Origin: Anagrus nilaparvatae
Taxonomy: Eukaryota; Arthropoda; Insecta; Hymenoptera; Mymaridae
NCBI GenBank assembly: GCA_022575985.1
Contig: JAKSXM010000156.1
Span: 930,001 to 994,000 of the forward strand
Direction of reading: 5' to 3'
Length of the DNA stretch: 64,000 nt
Shown here: in pieces, positions 24,001 through 35,643 of the stretch
Numbering within the stretch: position 1 is the first letter of the stretch
Layout of the letters: the number at the start of each line of letters is the position of its first letter
The notes under the pieces: generated by a model
Told to the model about the DNA's origin: nothing
Database searches by the model: none
What the model saw: the letters and a program-made list of their open reading frames with translations, nothing else
Translations under genes and position numbers: made by a program

Positions 24001-24399
24001 GAAAGATTTTCATTAATTATGAAAATTTCATAAAATGAAAAATAAATATTCCCACAAACTGAAAATTTCAAGAAATTTTGAACATTTTTCCCCGATTGCG
24101 AATTTACTCAAGACTAATTTTTCTAAATAAAAACTAATTTTAAAATGAATATTAATAAAAATTATGCAAATATCAAAGATTTTTGTAGTTAAAAAGTTGT
24201 TTAACAACGAATTAGCTCACACACTATAACATAATATATTTTCATTCTGCAAAAAAAAGACCTTTTTAAATGATGCGTTAAATCCTCCTTTTCCAAAGAT
24301 ACCATTTTGAAATTTAAATTTTTAAAATTTTTAATTGTTTTTTATTGAATTTACAGTGTATGTACATCAAAAGCCTACAAAAAAACGATTATTAGATGA
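21011..24399 (+). CDS. Cdc14: CDC14 dual-specificity phosphatase
   Basis: Exons: 21011-21059, 21128-21396, 21460-21760, 21823-22192, 22269-22598, 22670-22792, 22955-23215, 24357-24399, giving 581 residues to the first stop. It has the paired N-terminal pseudo-phosphatase and C-terminal catalytic domains of CDC14. The catalytic loop [10 protein letters not shown] gives nucleophile C282 and R288, and the general acid is D255 in VDGSPP. The 27-residue spacing is that of the family. CDC14 removes phosphate from proline-directed CDK sites, acting in mitotic exit, cytokinesis and ciliogenesis. The tail after residue ~340 is low-complexity and basic. The final exon ends at TGA (24397-24399), but the frame stays open to 24504; see the separate entry. 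If intron 7 is retained, the frame stops at once (GGGAAGTAA, 23217-23219). Intron 7 is 1.1 kb and holds an inverted repeat. The last exon is the least certain part of the model. Confidence 0.93.
23297..23453. repeat. Inverted repeat in Cdc14 intron 7
   Basis: Arms TTCTACATCAGATTAAAAG and CTTTTAATCTGATGTAGGA continue with a mismatch or two over about 30 bases (GTCGATATTAAAT / ATTTAATATCGTC). The size, near 157 bp, and lack of ORF fit a MITE. The target duplication is unclear. Confidence 0.6.
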
Positions 24400-24507
24400 C
24401 TAACCGATATTCCTAATAATATCAAACAGAATGCTACATCTGCATCTGTTCAAAAAATAACACAACAAAGGCGAAGATCACGTCGTGTCAATCCTATTGT
24501 TCAGTAA
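24400..24507 (+). other. In-frame open extension after the Cdc14 stop
   Basis: Directly after TGA the next codon is CTA, and the same frame then stays open for 35 codons to TAA at 24505-24507. The encoded stretch ends in QQRRRSRRVNPIVQ, which is basic, and its DNA is less AT-rich than the surroundings, as in coding sequence. UGA-CUA is a known stop-readthrough context in animals. It may be a readthrough C-terminus, or the trace of a recently truncated last exon or an assembly error in the A7 run at 24379-24385. Confidence 0.5.
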
Positions 24508-26555
24508 TTGAAGTTTATCAATCAAAACAAGTAAGATATAAGTTTTTTTAAAACTTATTTATATGATTATTTATAAAATTAGACTTTTTTTTCACTTGAA
24601 GCGAGTAAATAATTATACAAATAAGAATCATTTAATCATATCTATTTATCGAATCTTATTTTTTTTTTAATTTCTTTTTTATGTAAGAAAGAATTCTACT
24701 TTTGTACCAATTAGTGACCAAAGTTTTTCCTATTAGTGATCACTCTTCTACCATAAGAATAACATGGTATTGGACTTTAATTGGGTGGTGGTCACAAATT
24801 GGTACAGTCACCCTATAATTAATTGTATAAAAAACACCCATAAGTATTTTTTTAGCATTTCAAATACACTGCTAATCATCATTATCTTTTAAAATTATTT
24901 TAAATATATATAAAGAAAAATTTTTTTTAAATTCATATTTTATATATGTAATAATAAATGTATAAATGTGTATAATTACATTTTTATTAAATATCGATTA
25001 TAATATATGTATACTATCTATATATATATTTCACTGTTTCATAATCATAAAAATTTGAAAAATTTTAATGGATAAATGTTTATAAAAATAAAAAATTAAT
25101 TATTATTTAATTATTTGCAATAAAATCAAGTCATTATTAAAAAATTAAAATTTATATTACGGATCAAAGTCAATAATTGGTTCTGAATAATACGATTCTC
25201 ATCAACTTGCATTAAGAGTAGACATTTTAAATGATATAAATTTAATAATATAAGAAGATATTATTTATTATCCGGTCAAAATAGACCAGATCTTTAGTTT
25301 TAATCTGTAATCCTATAATTTTTAGATGAGTATTTTTAATAATTTATTTAATATTTACACAATAATTATAGTTGAAAAAAAAAAAATATATATATTATAT
25401 ATATATAGATATTTTAAGTACCTACATAAATGTATGTATTTCTTATAAAAATTTTTATAACTATATAATATTTACAAATTAATTGTTATACGCAAGATTT
25501 ATACACAGATTAAATTATTTCTTAAAAATATAAGTATAAAAATTATTGTATAAAACATATAAATATAAAATTATATATATAATTAGTACCAGATAAAATT
25601 TTTTACAAGAATTGTTCTACACCAACACGTATATAAATTTAAGTTCTTTTCATAAAGTATATAATTCAAAAACCTTCATTTTATTAAAAATTATATTAAA
25701 ATACCCTGTAATTTTGGAGTATAACGCTTATTAAATTGAATTATTTCACATGTGAAAATCACATTAATAATTTTTACAAACTCTTATTTATTGTAAAATG
25801 TCAAAAAAATAATTTTGCGACAGTTTCAAATGAAAATTACAATAATATTAATAATTTTTTATTGAGTAATATTGTATAAAAAACAAATTATTATATGTAT
25901 ACTTTCAATTTTTCAATTTTTTGTTAAAACTATGTATATCTATATTTCAACATTTTATGCTTATTATAATATATACTATTTTTATTATTATATACCTACT
26001 ATGCAATAAAAATTATAAAACTTATTTCTATTGATATGTTTCTTTTTTGTACTTTAATTGTTTACTGATATGTATAAGTTTCGTATGATATATATAATTT
26101 CTAATTCTAAATAAGCACAATATTCGAAGTTTGAGAATAAAAATTTCTCAGGTTTCTTTATAAATTATTTTCCAAAACTTTTTGTTGTAATTTGTGAATT
26201 AAAAAAAAAATATTTTGTAAAAACGGATGACATTTTAAGTCTTGTTCACGAATCGTGGAATAATTTGCATTAAAAATATGCATATTTTACTATTGATTTG
26301 ATGGCATTGAGCGTCTTCAAACGATTTTATTTTTGTAAATTAAGAACATATTTTGCTTATTCTTAACAAAAACAGATTCAAATTTTATAATAAGAAACTC
26401 AAGTATTCCATTTACAAGAAAAAATCTCATTCTGGAAGCTTAGTGTACCAAAACCTGAATTTTGGACAAGAGTATGAACGACTAGTTTTGGTGGCATGAA
26501 TGTTGGGTAGCAATATTGAGTATGAATATTTTTTGTTAGTAAAAACACTGATATT
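24508..26555. other. Convergent 3' region between Cdc14 and porcupine
   Basis: No gene. It is extremely AT-rich, with TA-rich runs around 25380-25410 and 25580. It contains the short inverted repeat at 24703-24806. Porcupine's 3' UTR presumably occupies the right end (about 26400-26555), which is somewhat less AT-rich. Confidence 0.45.
24703..24806. repeat. 104-bp inverted repeat downstream of Cdc14
   Basis: Ends TGTACCAATTAGTGACCA and TGGTCACAAATTGGTACA are inverted complements with one mismatch over 18 bases. It is a small MITE-like element without a visible target duplication. Confidence 0.55.
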
Positions 26556-28310
26556 TTACTTAGTCAAATAAAAAGCAATATACATAAATAATGCCACCCA
26601 ATGACTAGCAAAATTTAAATTTGACCATTTACTTAAAGTATGAGAATAACTATATCCAGTTTCTTGAGATTCAGAAACATCGAACATTAAGCCTAAGTAT
26701 GCTAAATGAAACATAGCTAACACACTAAAACCTATATTTATTAAATTAACCCAGTAACAGTTTCTTGATGTTTTTAAATGATCGCATCCTTTCAAATGAC
26801 AACTTCTTGCAGTTATGCATGCTTTAAATTCTTTAGCTAATAAATGTCTCACTTGATACTCGATGTAAGTATAAAAACCTAAACTTAATAAAACAGCTGC
26901 AAGCTGAAAATTTAATCCATGTAAAATAGAACTTGCCAAATAAGTTAAAATTATTCCTCCAAATTTTCCTGTGTAAGATAATCCTGGACGAAAGATATCT
27001 GTTAAAATAATAAAAATTCTTGCTTAAACATTTAAAAGTTTGTATTATTTTACAAAATAATTTCTTTTAAAATTACATGTCTTTAACCAGCAATGCATCG
27101 GGATATTCCACCATATAACAACTTGTACAAGAGACCGAGGTATTTCAATTTCGTATGGTTTTGTTATAACAGTTTCTGACAGAGAATATCCTCCAATTAA
27201 CATAATAGATGATGCAAAAAAACAAATGAAATAATGAGAAGTTCTAAATGCCAAAGCATCTCTAAATGCTAAAACCCATCTAAAGATAAAAAATTTGATT
27301 TAGAAATTATTTAATCAATACTGCAAATAAACAATTCAAAAAATATACTTACTTTCCAGAAGAATCTGATATAACCCAACTTGTCCAACAATTTGAAATA
27401 CTTATAAAAATAAATGATAAAACTAAATAACCAATTGCTGGAAACAACCACCAAATTTTCTATTGCAAATTGAAAATAAATACTAAATTAGGGATTAGGC
27501 TTTCTTAAAGTTATAAAAACAAACTATTTACCCAAGATTTTTTATGCAAATCTAAATAAGTCTTAAATGACGTCCATGGACCAAATAAACATGTAGAACC
27601 ACATATCATGTATCCGGTATATTCTAAAAGATTCGTAGTTTTTGTAGATTCTCTATTATCTACAACAAAACTTATAAATTTCATAACAGCTATCATAGTA
27701 ACTCCCCGAACTTTATGCCAATCTTTAGGTGACATCATTATTTCACTGAAAGTAAATTTTAAAGTTATAAAGTATAGCATAAATTTAAACTATATATATA
27801 TTGTTAATACAATTTTTTAATGTACCAATAAAAAATAAGAATAACAGTTGGAGCAAAAGTAATGAATTTTTTTATTTGATATTTTTCAAGATGCAAAAAT
27901 GCAAATGAAATAAATATAAAAATTGGTAAAATATAAACACATTCATTTGCATAATACCAAATTATAAAAATTCCTGTGACAGCTGATGTTAAATGAAAAA
28001 TTCTACTATCTAAAAAACCTTTTGTGAATAAAATATTATAATTAACATAAAATGTTTAAAATATGTTACCAGCAAATAAAAAAAAATATTTACTTATTCT
28101 GGCTGCAATATTACAGCTAATTGATGCTAGGTATAGGGGTAAAAAATACCAAAAGGTGTCGAATACTGAAGGTACAATACAAAAGTCATAAAGTTGTTCA
28201 GCGGATTCAAATTCATATTCATATTCATAATCATTTTCAATTTGTTCTTGTTTTATACATTCATTATCAAAACATTCTTCAACATCTTCATACATAAATG
28301 AGGAATCCAT
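26556..28310 (-). CDS. por: Porcupine, Wnt protein-serine O-palmitoleoyltransferase
   Basis: Six exons in coding order: 28310-28094, 28009-27826, 27745-27532, 27459-27353, 27279-27077, 26998-26556, giving 455 residues, close to vertebrate PORCN length. It is a multi-pass membrane protein of the MBOAT family in the endoplasmic reticulum that attaches palmitoleate to Wnt, required for Wnt secretion. Visible marks: an acidic N-terminus (YEYEYEFESAEQ), many hydrophobic segments, CGSTCLFGPWTSF, WWNIPMHCWLKT, and the catalytic histidine in SSILHGLN at H335, matching the position of the PORCN active-site histidine. The C-terminus SHWVALFMYIAFYLTK is the last membrane segment. The start is the ATG at 28310; upstream the frame is open for only one or two codons. 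It is divergent from Mettl3, with 439 bases between the start codons. Confidence 0.93.
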
Positions 28311-28749
28311 GCTCAAAAATTTTGCCGGCAGCCGCCTTTTATTTATTTAAAAAAATCAACAGATATTTACGTTGTTTTTCAAATATTAAACAGAACAGCA
28401 TTATTGTAATTCACTGAATTAATAAAAATTAATCAAAATAAAATAATTTTCTGTAAAAAAACATTACATTTTTTAAAAAATTGCAATGTACCCCTGCAAT
28501 CGTACCTATACGCACTGTGCATTTATGTTACACACGGTAAAGTAAATACCGTGAGTTTATCAGCTGTTCTGTTAAATAAATATTATAAACAAAACATAAC
28601 AAATGATGTTATAACATTTTTCTATAGAAAAAAAAGTTATGCTTATTTTATTTGACTAATAATGAAAATATAAATATGATAATGATATAAACGGCATAGA
28701 CCATAGATTTATTTAAATCTGAAATTTAAAATTAAAAATTCACTTAAAA
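28311..28749. promoter_or_regulatory. Shared divergent promoter region, porcupine / Mettl3
   Basis: The 439 bases between two start codons facing apart must hold both promoters and 5' UTRs. The middle part (28490-28570) is GC-richer and contains a 7-bp inverted repeat, CACGGTA at 28533-28539 and TACCGTG at 28547-28553. No TATA box is placed convincingly for either gene. Confidence 0.55.
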
Positions 28750-30566
28750 ATGTCAGACGCTTTTGAAGAAATTCAAGCAATTAAAATAAAAAGAAATTGT
28801 TTTCGTGAAAAATTACAAAAAAGAAAACGAGAAAGACATGAATTGTTTACATTAACATCTGGAACATCTCTTTCTCCATCTCCAAATAGTGAATCACATA
28901 GATCTCCAGGTATATATATAGGAATTAAAAAATTAACTTTGTGTGTACATTTATTTTAAACTTGATAATTGCTTAGGTTCCTTAGCTTTTGCATCTTTAG
29001 ATCACCCAGAATATGAACAAGATGTTTTATGCATACTTCATGAAAGTGTATCAAATTTACCCATTACATCTGCTGAACTTTTAGATCAATTAAGAAAAAA
29101 TTTAAATGCCGATATATCTCATGCAGATATTAACTCTATATTAGAGAAACTATCTGCTCAAGATGTTGTTAAGTAAGTTTGAAATTTAAATGATTATGAT
29201 TAAGCATTTAAGAATTTTGTACTTTTTTAATTCAATACCGATTGTTTAAATTTTTAGGATCAAAGAAGTAACTGAGGATGGTATATTTGGATACACAGTT
29301 TTGTCATTTGCTGAAGCTCCAGCCCATTCTCAAGGCCTTCCTGATATTACTGAAAATACAGAAAGTACAGAATCATCTGTATTATCTGATCCAAGTGAGA
29401 ATGGACCTCCAGAAAAAAATGCTAAAGTTGATAAAAAAAGTACAGAAGATATAATGTCATTAATATCCCAACCAACAATTCGAGAGAAAGAAAGTAAAAA
29501 AGTTGGCGAGCAAATTTTAGATTTATTATCAAAGCAGACATCGAAAGAAAAATCTTTGGCTGAAAGATTTCGTTCTCAAGGTGGAGCTCAAGTCATGGAA
29601 TTTTGTCCCCATGGTACTCGAGTTGATTGCTCTAAACTAAATCAAGGGTTTGCCAATAAATGCAAAAAGTTACATTTCAAAAAAATAATTCAAAGTCACA
29701 CAGATGAATCTCTGGGTGATTGCAGTTTTTTAAACACTTGTTTTCATATGGATACTTGTAAATATGTTCATTATGAAGTTGATGGCTCAACCACACAGAA
29801 TCAAGGTAATTTACCTGTGGATGAATCTGTTGGTAATAATGGAAACAATGATAAACAGGTAAATTTATTAAATGAAAACTTGGGAATCATTTCTCCAAAA
29901 AATTCTTCAGTTGGCTCTGAATTGACTTTATATCCACCACAATGGATCCAATGTGATTTACGATACCTGGATATGACCGTACTTGGGAAATTTGCTGTTA
30001 TTATGGCTGACCCTCCCTGGGATATTCATATGGAACTACCTTATGGTACAATGTCAGATGATGAAATGAGACAACTAGGGATACCAGCTTTACAAGATGA
30101 AGGGTTGTTATTTTTATGGGTAACAGGAAGGGCAATGGAATTGGGAAGGGAATGTCTACAACTTTGGGGTTACGAACGTGTAGATGAAATAATATGGGTA
30201 AAAACAAACCAATTACAAAGAATTATTAGAACCGGGAGAACAGGTCATTGGTTAAATCATGGAAAAGAACATTGTTTAGTAGGAATGAAAGGTAATCCCA
30301 GAATAAATAGAGGGTTAGACAGCGATGTGATTGTTGCTGAAGTTAGAGCAACTAGTCACAAACCTGATGAAATTTATGGAATTATTGAAAGAATGAGCCC
30401 AGGAACAAGAAAAATTGAACTATTTGGTAGACCACATAATGTACAACCTAATTGGATAACACTAGGAAATCAAGTTGATGGAGTTCACTTAATTGATCCA
30501 CAATTAATAAAAGCTTTTAAAAAACGATACCCAGATGGAAATACAATGAAACCTCCAAAAACTTAG
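28750..30566 (+). CDS. Mettl3: METTL3, catalytic m6A mRNA methyltransferase subunit
   Basis: Three exons: 28750-28909, 28977-29172, 29258-30566, giving 554 residues. It transfers methyl from S-adenosylmethionine to adenosine N6 in mRNA, as the catalytic partner of METTL14 in the nucleus. Seen: an N-terminal Lys/Arg-rich leader helix; two CCCH zinc fingers starting at C235 (FCPHGT ... GDCSFLNTCFHMDTCKYVH, almost identical to the vertebrate sequence); the catalytic motif DPPW at residues 370-373; LLFLWVTGRAMELGRECL; the RTGRTGHWLNHGKEHCL interface loop; and the ELFGRPHN SAM-binding segment. All catalytic residues are intact. A likely polyadenylation signal, AATAAA, lies near 30637. Codon use is AT-biased like its neighbours. 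Confidence 0.97.
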
Positions 30567-31135
30567 TATTTAATTTATTTTTTTATTACTTATTATTGAT
30601 AATTTATATAATAGCTTTTCTTATTGTTTTATACTTAAAATAAAAATTTATATGTAATTTGTACATACAAAAATATTAGATTATAATTTAAAAAAAAAAA
30701 TTACATTTTTCTTTCATATTGATAGTACTTGGAAAAAACTATCAATCTAAGTATTCCTTATATGCAAGTATGAGAAACACTTGAATTGACAACTTTTTTC
30801 GAGCATAACTATCTATTTTTTAACTTTTTTTTATAAAAAATATAGAAAAACAAAAAAAAAAAAAAAAAAAAATGTTGATTTACAAAAAAATAAGTTTCAT
30901 GAATGACAATATGTAATAATTTTTATAACAAAGATTTTTACATTAATGCAAAAATTAATTTTATTTTAATTCCATTGAATGTTTTGTATTTTTAATAATA
31001 AATTTTATTTTTCATATGCATAAATTAAATCTATGAAAAATTTGCATTTCTTACGTATATTACTAAATTTAAATTGTATATAATATTTTATATTTAAATC
31101 TGATATTTATATGAATAGAAACATATTTTATTTTT
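30567..31135. other. Convergent 3' region between Mettl3 and the RhoGEF
   Basis: No coding sequence. It holds both 3' UTRs, with AATAAA-type signals on each strand, a poly-A run near 30853-30871, and otherwise AT-rich sequence. Confidence 0.5.
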
Positions 31136-32915
31136 TTAAGTATTATCAATACTGTTTCTTTTTTGTCTGAGTAATGTTTTTCTTAAGGATATAGTAAAAT
31201 ATCCATCTTTTAAGTTATTTTTTGATCTTCTATTTAATTTAGATTTGATTTGATCACTTTCTGGTTTATTTTCTTTTCCTTTTATGTCGTTCTCAATTAG
31301 TGATTTTTGCCTGATAAGGCTATTGCTTGATTCAAATAAACGTTTGAAAGACTCTAACCAATGTTTCCTATGATGTTCGTCATCGGTGTGTAATGTGTGA
31401 CTGCCTACTTTAAAGCTTGGTAGACCTTTATCCGAATTTAATTCTATATTCATTTCGTTTGTTGGTACTACCAAAAAACACAAAGTACACTTTTTACCAT
31501 GTCGTCTACTTGATCGAGTCAATGCAAAACATGTATTGAATAAAAAGCAGTGAAATTTCTGTAAGTGTTAAAAAAAAAAATTATACACATTAATTAAAAT
31601 TAGTTAATTACATTTAAAAAAATTAAACTATTACAATTCCTCTAGAGTCTTTTAATGGTCCTTCTGTTAACAGTTCAGTAGCATTTTCTATGTAAAAATT
31701 TGGATCATATTCAGGTCTTATTGCTATGCGAGTTTTTGCTAATTTACACTCTGCATCACCCATTGCTTTATCAATTTTTTTTAATAATTCAGATAATAAA
31801 CAACTTGCTTGTTTTAATACTGGCACATCTGAATGTTCTGTAGGAGTGTGTTTCAAAATTTCTTTTATCAACAGTGGATATTTAACAATTCTTGATCTAG
31901 GCGAATCTAAATATGTCCACAAATCAGCAGATCTTGAAGTTTCATTTCTTTTTTTTAAAAATTCTTGAAATCTTTTGCAAGAGAATTTTTTTATATCCAA
32001 GAGATATCTTGCCCATACTTGAGTTTTACATCGTTCAATATATAAATCATTTAACTGATAAAGCTAAAAGACATTAATTTAAATAAATAAATAAAAATGT
32101 TTGATATATATTTTTAAAATCGTTTGTTACCCAGCTAATAAAAGTAGGACCAATGCATTCAGTGAATCCTGAACGATCGCGAAGTTCAACCATATCATCA
32201 CGAAGTTTACCATGGGTTTGAATAAACTTTGAAATGTCTTGAAATATTGTATCCATTTCTTGTACAGTGAATATATTTGTGGACAATAAAGGATGATAAA
32301 AAAAATCTCTGAGCATGCACAAATCATTTAAGAGTATATTTTCGCCACAAAATAATTCATAAATAGCCTCTTGTTTTTTTATCTCTTGGCGACTAAGAGA
32401 TGAAACAATGTCCAACTCAGCTACATCTAACACCCAACTTCTAATTGTTAAACTTGTACTTTCATTATTTATTCCTACTCTAAAAATTAATAATTTAATT
32501 GTTTTATTTAAAATTCGCTTAACATTTTATGATTTTTATCTTAATCAATAATGTTATTTACTTTTTTACATCCGTTGCTGATTCTATTTCCAAAAATGAA
32601 TTATCTGCTATTGAAGTTTTATCTATTTTACTTGTATTTAATGAAAATATACTGTTTGCAACTTCAGAAATCTTTCTTCGTTTTTTAGGCTTATTAATTT
32701 GAGAAGTTACAGAAATGTCTAGGGAATTGATACTGATTGCATCGCTCTTTGGACGCTTTCGAGATCGCTGTTTATAAAAATTATGTTAAATAATTTATTA
32801 CTTTTATCAAAATAAATAAAAATATTTAAATTAGTATATTTACCAGCCAAAATTTTTTCTTTGGTTCCTGAAATTTCTCAGATATAGTTATTTCTCCTAT
32901 AACTTCTTCATCCAT
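31136..32915 (-). CDS. Rho guanine nucleotide exchange factor, NET1/ARHGEF3 type
   Basis: Five exons in coding order: 32915-32844, 32767-32562, 32479-32131, 32063-31635, 31558-31136, giving 492 residues. It has a basic, NLS-like N-terminal region (RSRKRPKSD, KPKKRRK), a Dbl-homology domain at about residues 125-320 (starts RQEIKKQEAIYELF; includes SRIVKYPLLIKEILKHT, the conserved helix near the GTPase-binding face), then a pleckstrin-homology domain at about 335-440 that ends HRKHWLESFKRL. NET1 and ARHGEF3 activate RhoA-type GTPases, and NET1 shuttles through the nucleus, which fits the basic N-terminus. The C-terminal tail is Lys/Arg-rich. The first exon starts at the only upstream ATG in frame. 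It diverges from snf. I cannot separate NET1 from ARHGEF3, which are vertebrate duplicates of one ancestral gene. Confidence 0.88.
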
Positions 32916-33938
32916 TTTAATTGATAATTTAGTGCATATCTCTTAATAGCTATAAAATTAGTTTTAGCTATAAAAAATTTAGCTATAAAATAATTAAACA
33001 AATTTTGCAAGGTAATATAAAAACAACTGATGTGAGTGTAAGCAACTGTTTATAGATTATACTGTGTTTATAGTTTATTTATTAGTAAACTTATTGTATA
33101 CTTTATTTGCATTCATTAAATTTATGTTTTTAAAATATTCACAATTTAATAATTTTATTTTATACTTATTATTATAATAAATAATTGCAACTGATGCTTT
33201 TTTATGAAATGTTTATTTGGACATTTTATTTTGTTTCATCCGTTTGTATTAAAAGACCGGTTATTTTGTAAATAAGGCGAATTTTCAACAAAAAATTTTT
33301 TACTTATTTATATAAAATTTATTTTTTTTCAAGATTTTTAGAGCTAAAAAATATTTAAAATATTAAAAATTTTAAGAAAATTGACAATATATAATTTTTA
33401 TTTATTCTTGTACTTAATAAAGTTAATAAAATTAATTAATTAAAAAAACGATTCTTAAAAATTTTTCGTCTGCTCTTTTAATTTCGGAGAGCATTTTACA
33501 TGAAAACAAATATTAGAGCAAAACAACGCCGGGTGAGTTTTCAGAGTTGGTCCATAAAAGAAGAGCATTTATTTTTAATCAAGTTTCAGTGTGGCTAATA
33601 ATTATAATATTTACAAAAAAATAAATTAAATAATGTCATATTTGTAAATTATTGAGATTTATATTTATAAACAAATACGTATATTTATGTAGATTGTAAG
33701 TAAATGCAAATTTTTTTTATTATAGTTTCTCATTCTTATATGCATATTTTTAAAATATAAATTTACAAATTTATTAACTAGGTAATTTATAATCAAAGCT
33801 GTTAAATATTTATCAAGAATTAAATAAGTCATTTATACTCAAACTTTTCATAATCAGTAAGTACTTTATTTAATTATTCTTAAAATCATATAACATAACC
33901 TCATATTTTGATGAAAATTGTTTATAAAATAGGTAATC
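32916..33938. promoter_or_regulatory. Divergent region, RhoGEF / snf, with a probable snf 5' UTR intron
   Basis: A strong donor follows a GC-richer leader (AACAACGCCGG then GTGAGT at 33533), and an acceptor (AAAATAG, 33926-33932) stands just six bases before the snf ATG. This suggests a 5' UTR intron of about 400 bases and a snf transcription start near or upstream of 33480. The left part (32930-33010) repeats the phrase TTAGCTATAAAA three times, close to the RhoGEF start. The remainder is AT-rich and featureless. Confidence 0.45.
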
Positions 33939-34700
33939 ATGGATATAAGACCAAATAATACAATATACATAAACAATTTAAATGAAAAAATTAAAAAAGA
34001 AGAATTAAAAAAATCTTTGTATGCAATATTTTCTCAGTTTGGACAAATTTTAGATATAGTTGCTCTGAAAACATTAAAGATGAGAGGACAAGCTTTTGTC
34101 ATTTTCAAAGAAATATCAAGTGCAACAAATGCGCTCAGATCCATGCAAGGTTTTCCGTTTTATGATAAGCCAATGGTAATTTTTTTTTTCTTAGGACTAA
34201 ATTTTTAATATTAAAAAGTTTTTTAATTTAAAACTTACAATTTTTAGCGTATACAGTATTCTAAAACAGATAGTGATATAATAGCAAAAATGAAAGGTAC
34301 ATATACAGAAAGACCAAAAAAACCAAAGAGAGTATTAGCAGATGAAGAATCTAAAAAAGCCAAAAAAAGGGCAAAAGAACAGGCAAAACTTTCTCAACAG
34401 ATTGGTTATACTGGAGGTGTAGCTCAGCATCCAGGGATGGGCAATGCTGCAGTACCAGAACAACCTCCTAATCAAATTCTATTTTTAACTAATTTACCAG
34501 ATGAAACAAGTGAAATGATGTTGTCTATGTTATTTAATCAATTTCCTGGTTTTAAAGAAGTACGTTTGGTACCCAACAGACATGATATTGCTTTTGTAGA
34601 ATTTGAAAATGAAGTACAATCTGGAGCAGCTAAAGATGCATTACAAGGTTTCAAGATTACTCCTTCGCATGCTATGAAAATTTCCTTTGCTAAAAAGTAA
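33939..34700 (+). CDS. snf: U1A/U2B'' spliceosomal protein (Sans fille)
   Basis: Two exons, 33939-34175 and 34248-34700, giving 229 residues. There are two RNA-recognition motifs. RRM1 at about residues 8-85 has RNP2 IYINNL and RNP1 [11 protein letters not shown]2 at about 152-229 has ILFLTNL and DIAFVEF. The linker is Lys-rich ([18 protein letters not shown]). Arthropods carry one gene for the U1 snRNP A and U2 snRNP B'' functions, binding stem-loops of U1 and U2 snRNA. Length and architecture match Drosophila SNF (216 residues). The ATG lies directly after a 3' splice site, so a 5' UTR intron is likely. It shares its strand with the transporter gene 1.1 kb downstream. Confidence 0.96.
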
Positions 34701-35206
34701 TGGGATTATTATTTTCTCATTATTATAGAAAAAATTATTATTAAATACCTCCAACAAAGGTACTTAATATTATATAAAAAAAAATAATAAATTACATGAA
34801 AAACTTGTGAATTTTTACAATGTAAAAAATTCCATAAATAATACATAAAATTATACAAATATTACAAATAAGTGTAAGTGATTTTTTTTACAAACAACTT
34901 AATAAAAAATAATTTCTTATATAAATCTTATGCACTTTTTATTCTCAATAAAATATTTAAGTACACTTAGATTTAATAAAATGATGTAAATTTTTAATGG
35001 GATCGGAAAATACTTCAGTTACCTTGTTTCGCATTTAATTTTCATAGTTATTATGCGAAGTGATTCTTAGAATAATAAAAATGGTAAATTTTATTTGCTA
35101 TATTTCTTATTAAAATATAATTAAAAAAACATTAAGAAAAATAGAATAATTACTTTATTTATAATTTTTAATGTTTAAAAAATAATTTCATTTACGCCAT
35201 CTACAA
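34701..35206. other. snf 3' flank
   Basis: AT-rich 3' UTR and intergenic sequence, with AATAAA near 34784 as the likely snf polyadenylation signal. No other feature. Confidence 0.5.
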
Positions 35207-35208
35207 TA

Positions 35209-35337
35209 TGTTTCAGATCAACTAGTTTCTGTGTAACCAATCATGTTTATAAGTAAATAATTATTGTCTCTCTTACTCATTATTTTACTAGCTTATGATT
35301 GGCTTTCATAAGAGGATATACTAGTTGCTCTGAAACA
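35209..35337. repeat. 129-bp TA-flanked inverted repeat
   Basis: Ends TGTTTCAGATCAACTAGT and ACTAGTTGCTCTGAAACA are inverted complements with one mismatch. TA dinucleotides flank both sides (35207-35208, 35338-35339), as in Tc1/mariner-type MITEs. Inner CCAATCATG / ATGATTGG also pair. Confidence 0.65.
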
Positions 35338-35434
35338 TAGGGTATATAAGGAGAGAAAGAGGGAGAGAGGGAGAGGACACTATATAGTTACAAATTCAAG
35401 GTCTTTTCATTCAACTTTCTATTCTATATTACTA

Positions 35435-35586
35435 TTTGCTCCCTGCGAGAGGCGGAGTTTTGCTTAATCACGTGTGATATTTTGTCAAATGCCAGAGTAA
35501 CCATGCATTATGATTGGTTTAGACCTCGTTACCCGAGTAAATATTATTATTATTTTTACCCATTCTACCAACACGCAGGGAGCAAA
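35435..35586. repeat. Inverted repeat with 13-bp ends, upstream of the transporter
   Basis: TTTGCTCCCTGCG and CGCAGGGAGCAAA are exact complements 152 bases apart. The interior does not pair. It could be a second small element in the snf-transporter gap. No target duplication is seen. Preceded by a GA-rich tract (35352-35376). Confidence 0.5.
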
Positions 35587-35643
35587 GTTCCGCATGATCT
35601 CAAGTGTGCAATAACTAGTAAGAAGTAGCTACTGCTACTGTTA

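Noticed and set aside
24430..24507. Downstream acceptor (AAACAG at 24424-24429) as an alternative last Cdc14 exon
   Set aside because: Joining exon 7 there puts the sequence in a frame that closes after about ten codons; only the 24357 acceptor matches the open extension.
34164..34208. Extension of snf exon 1 past 34175
   Set aside because: The extra residues come from intron sequence; splicing at 34175 restores the RRM1 end (DKPM then [10 protein letters not shown]).
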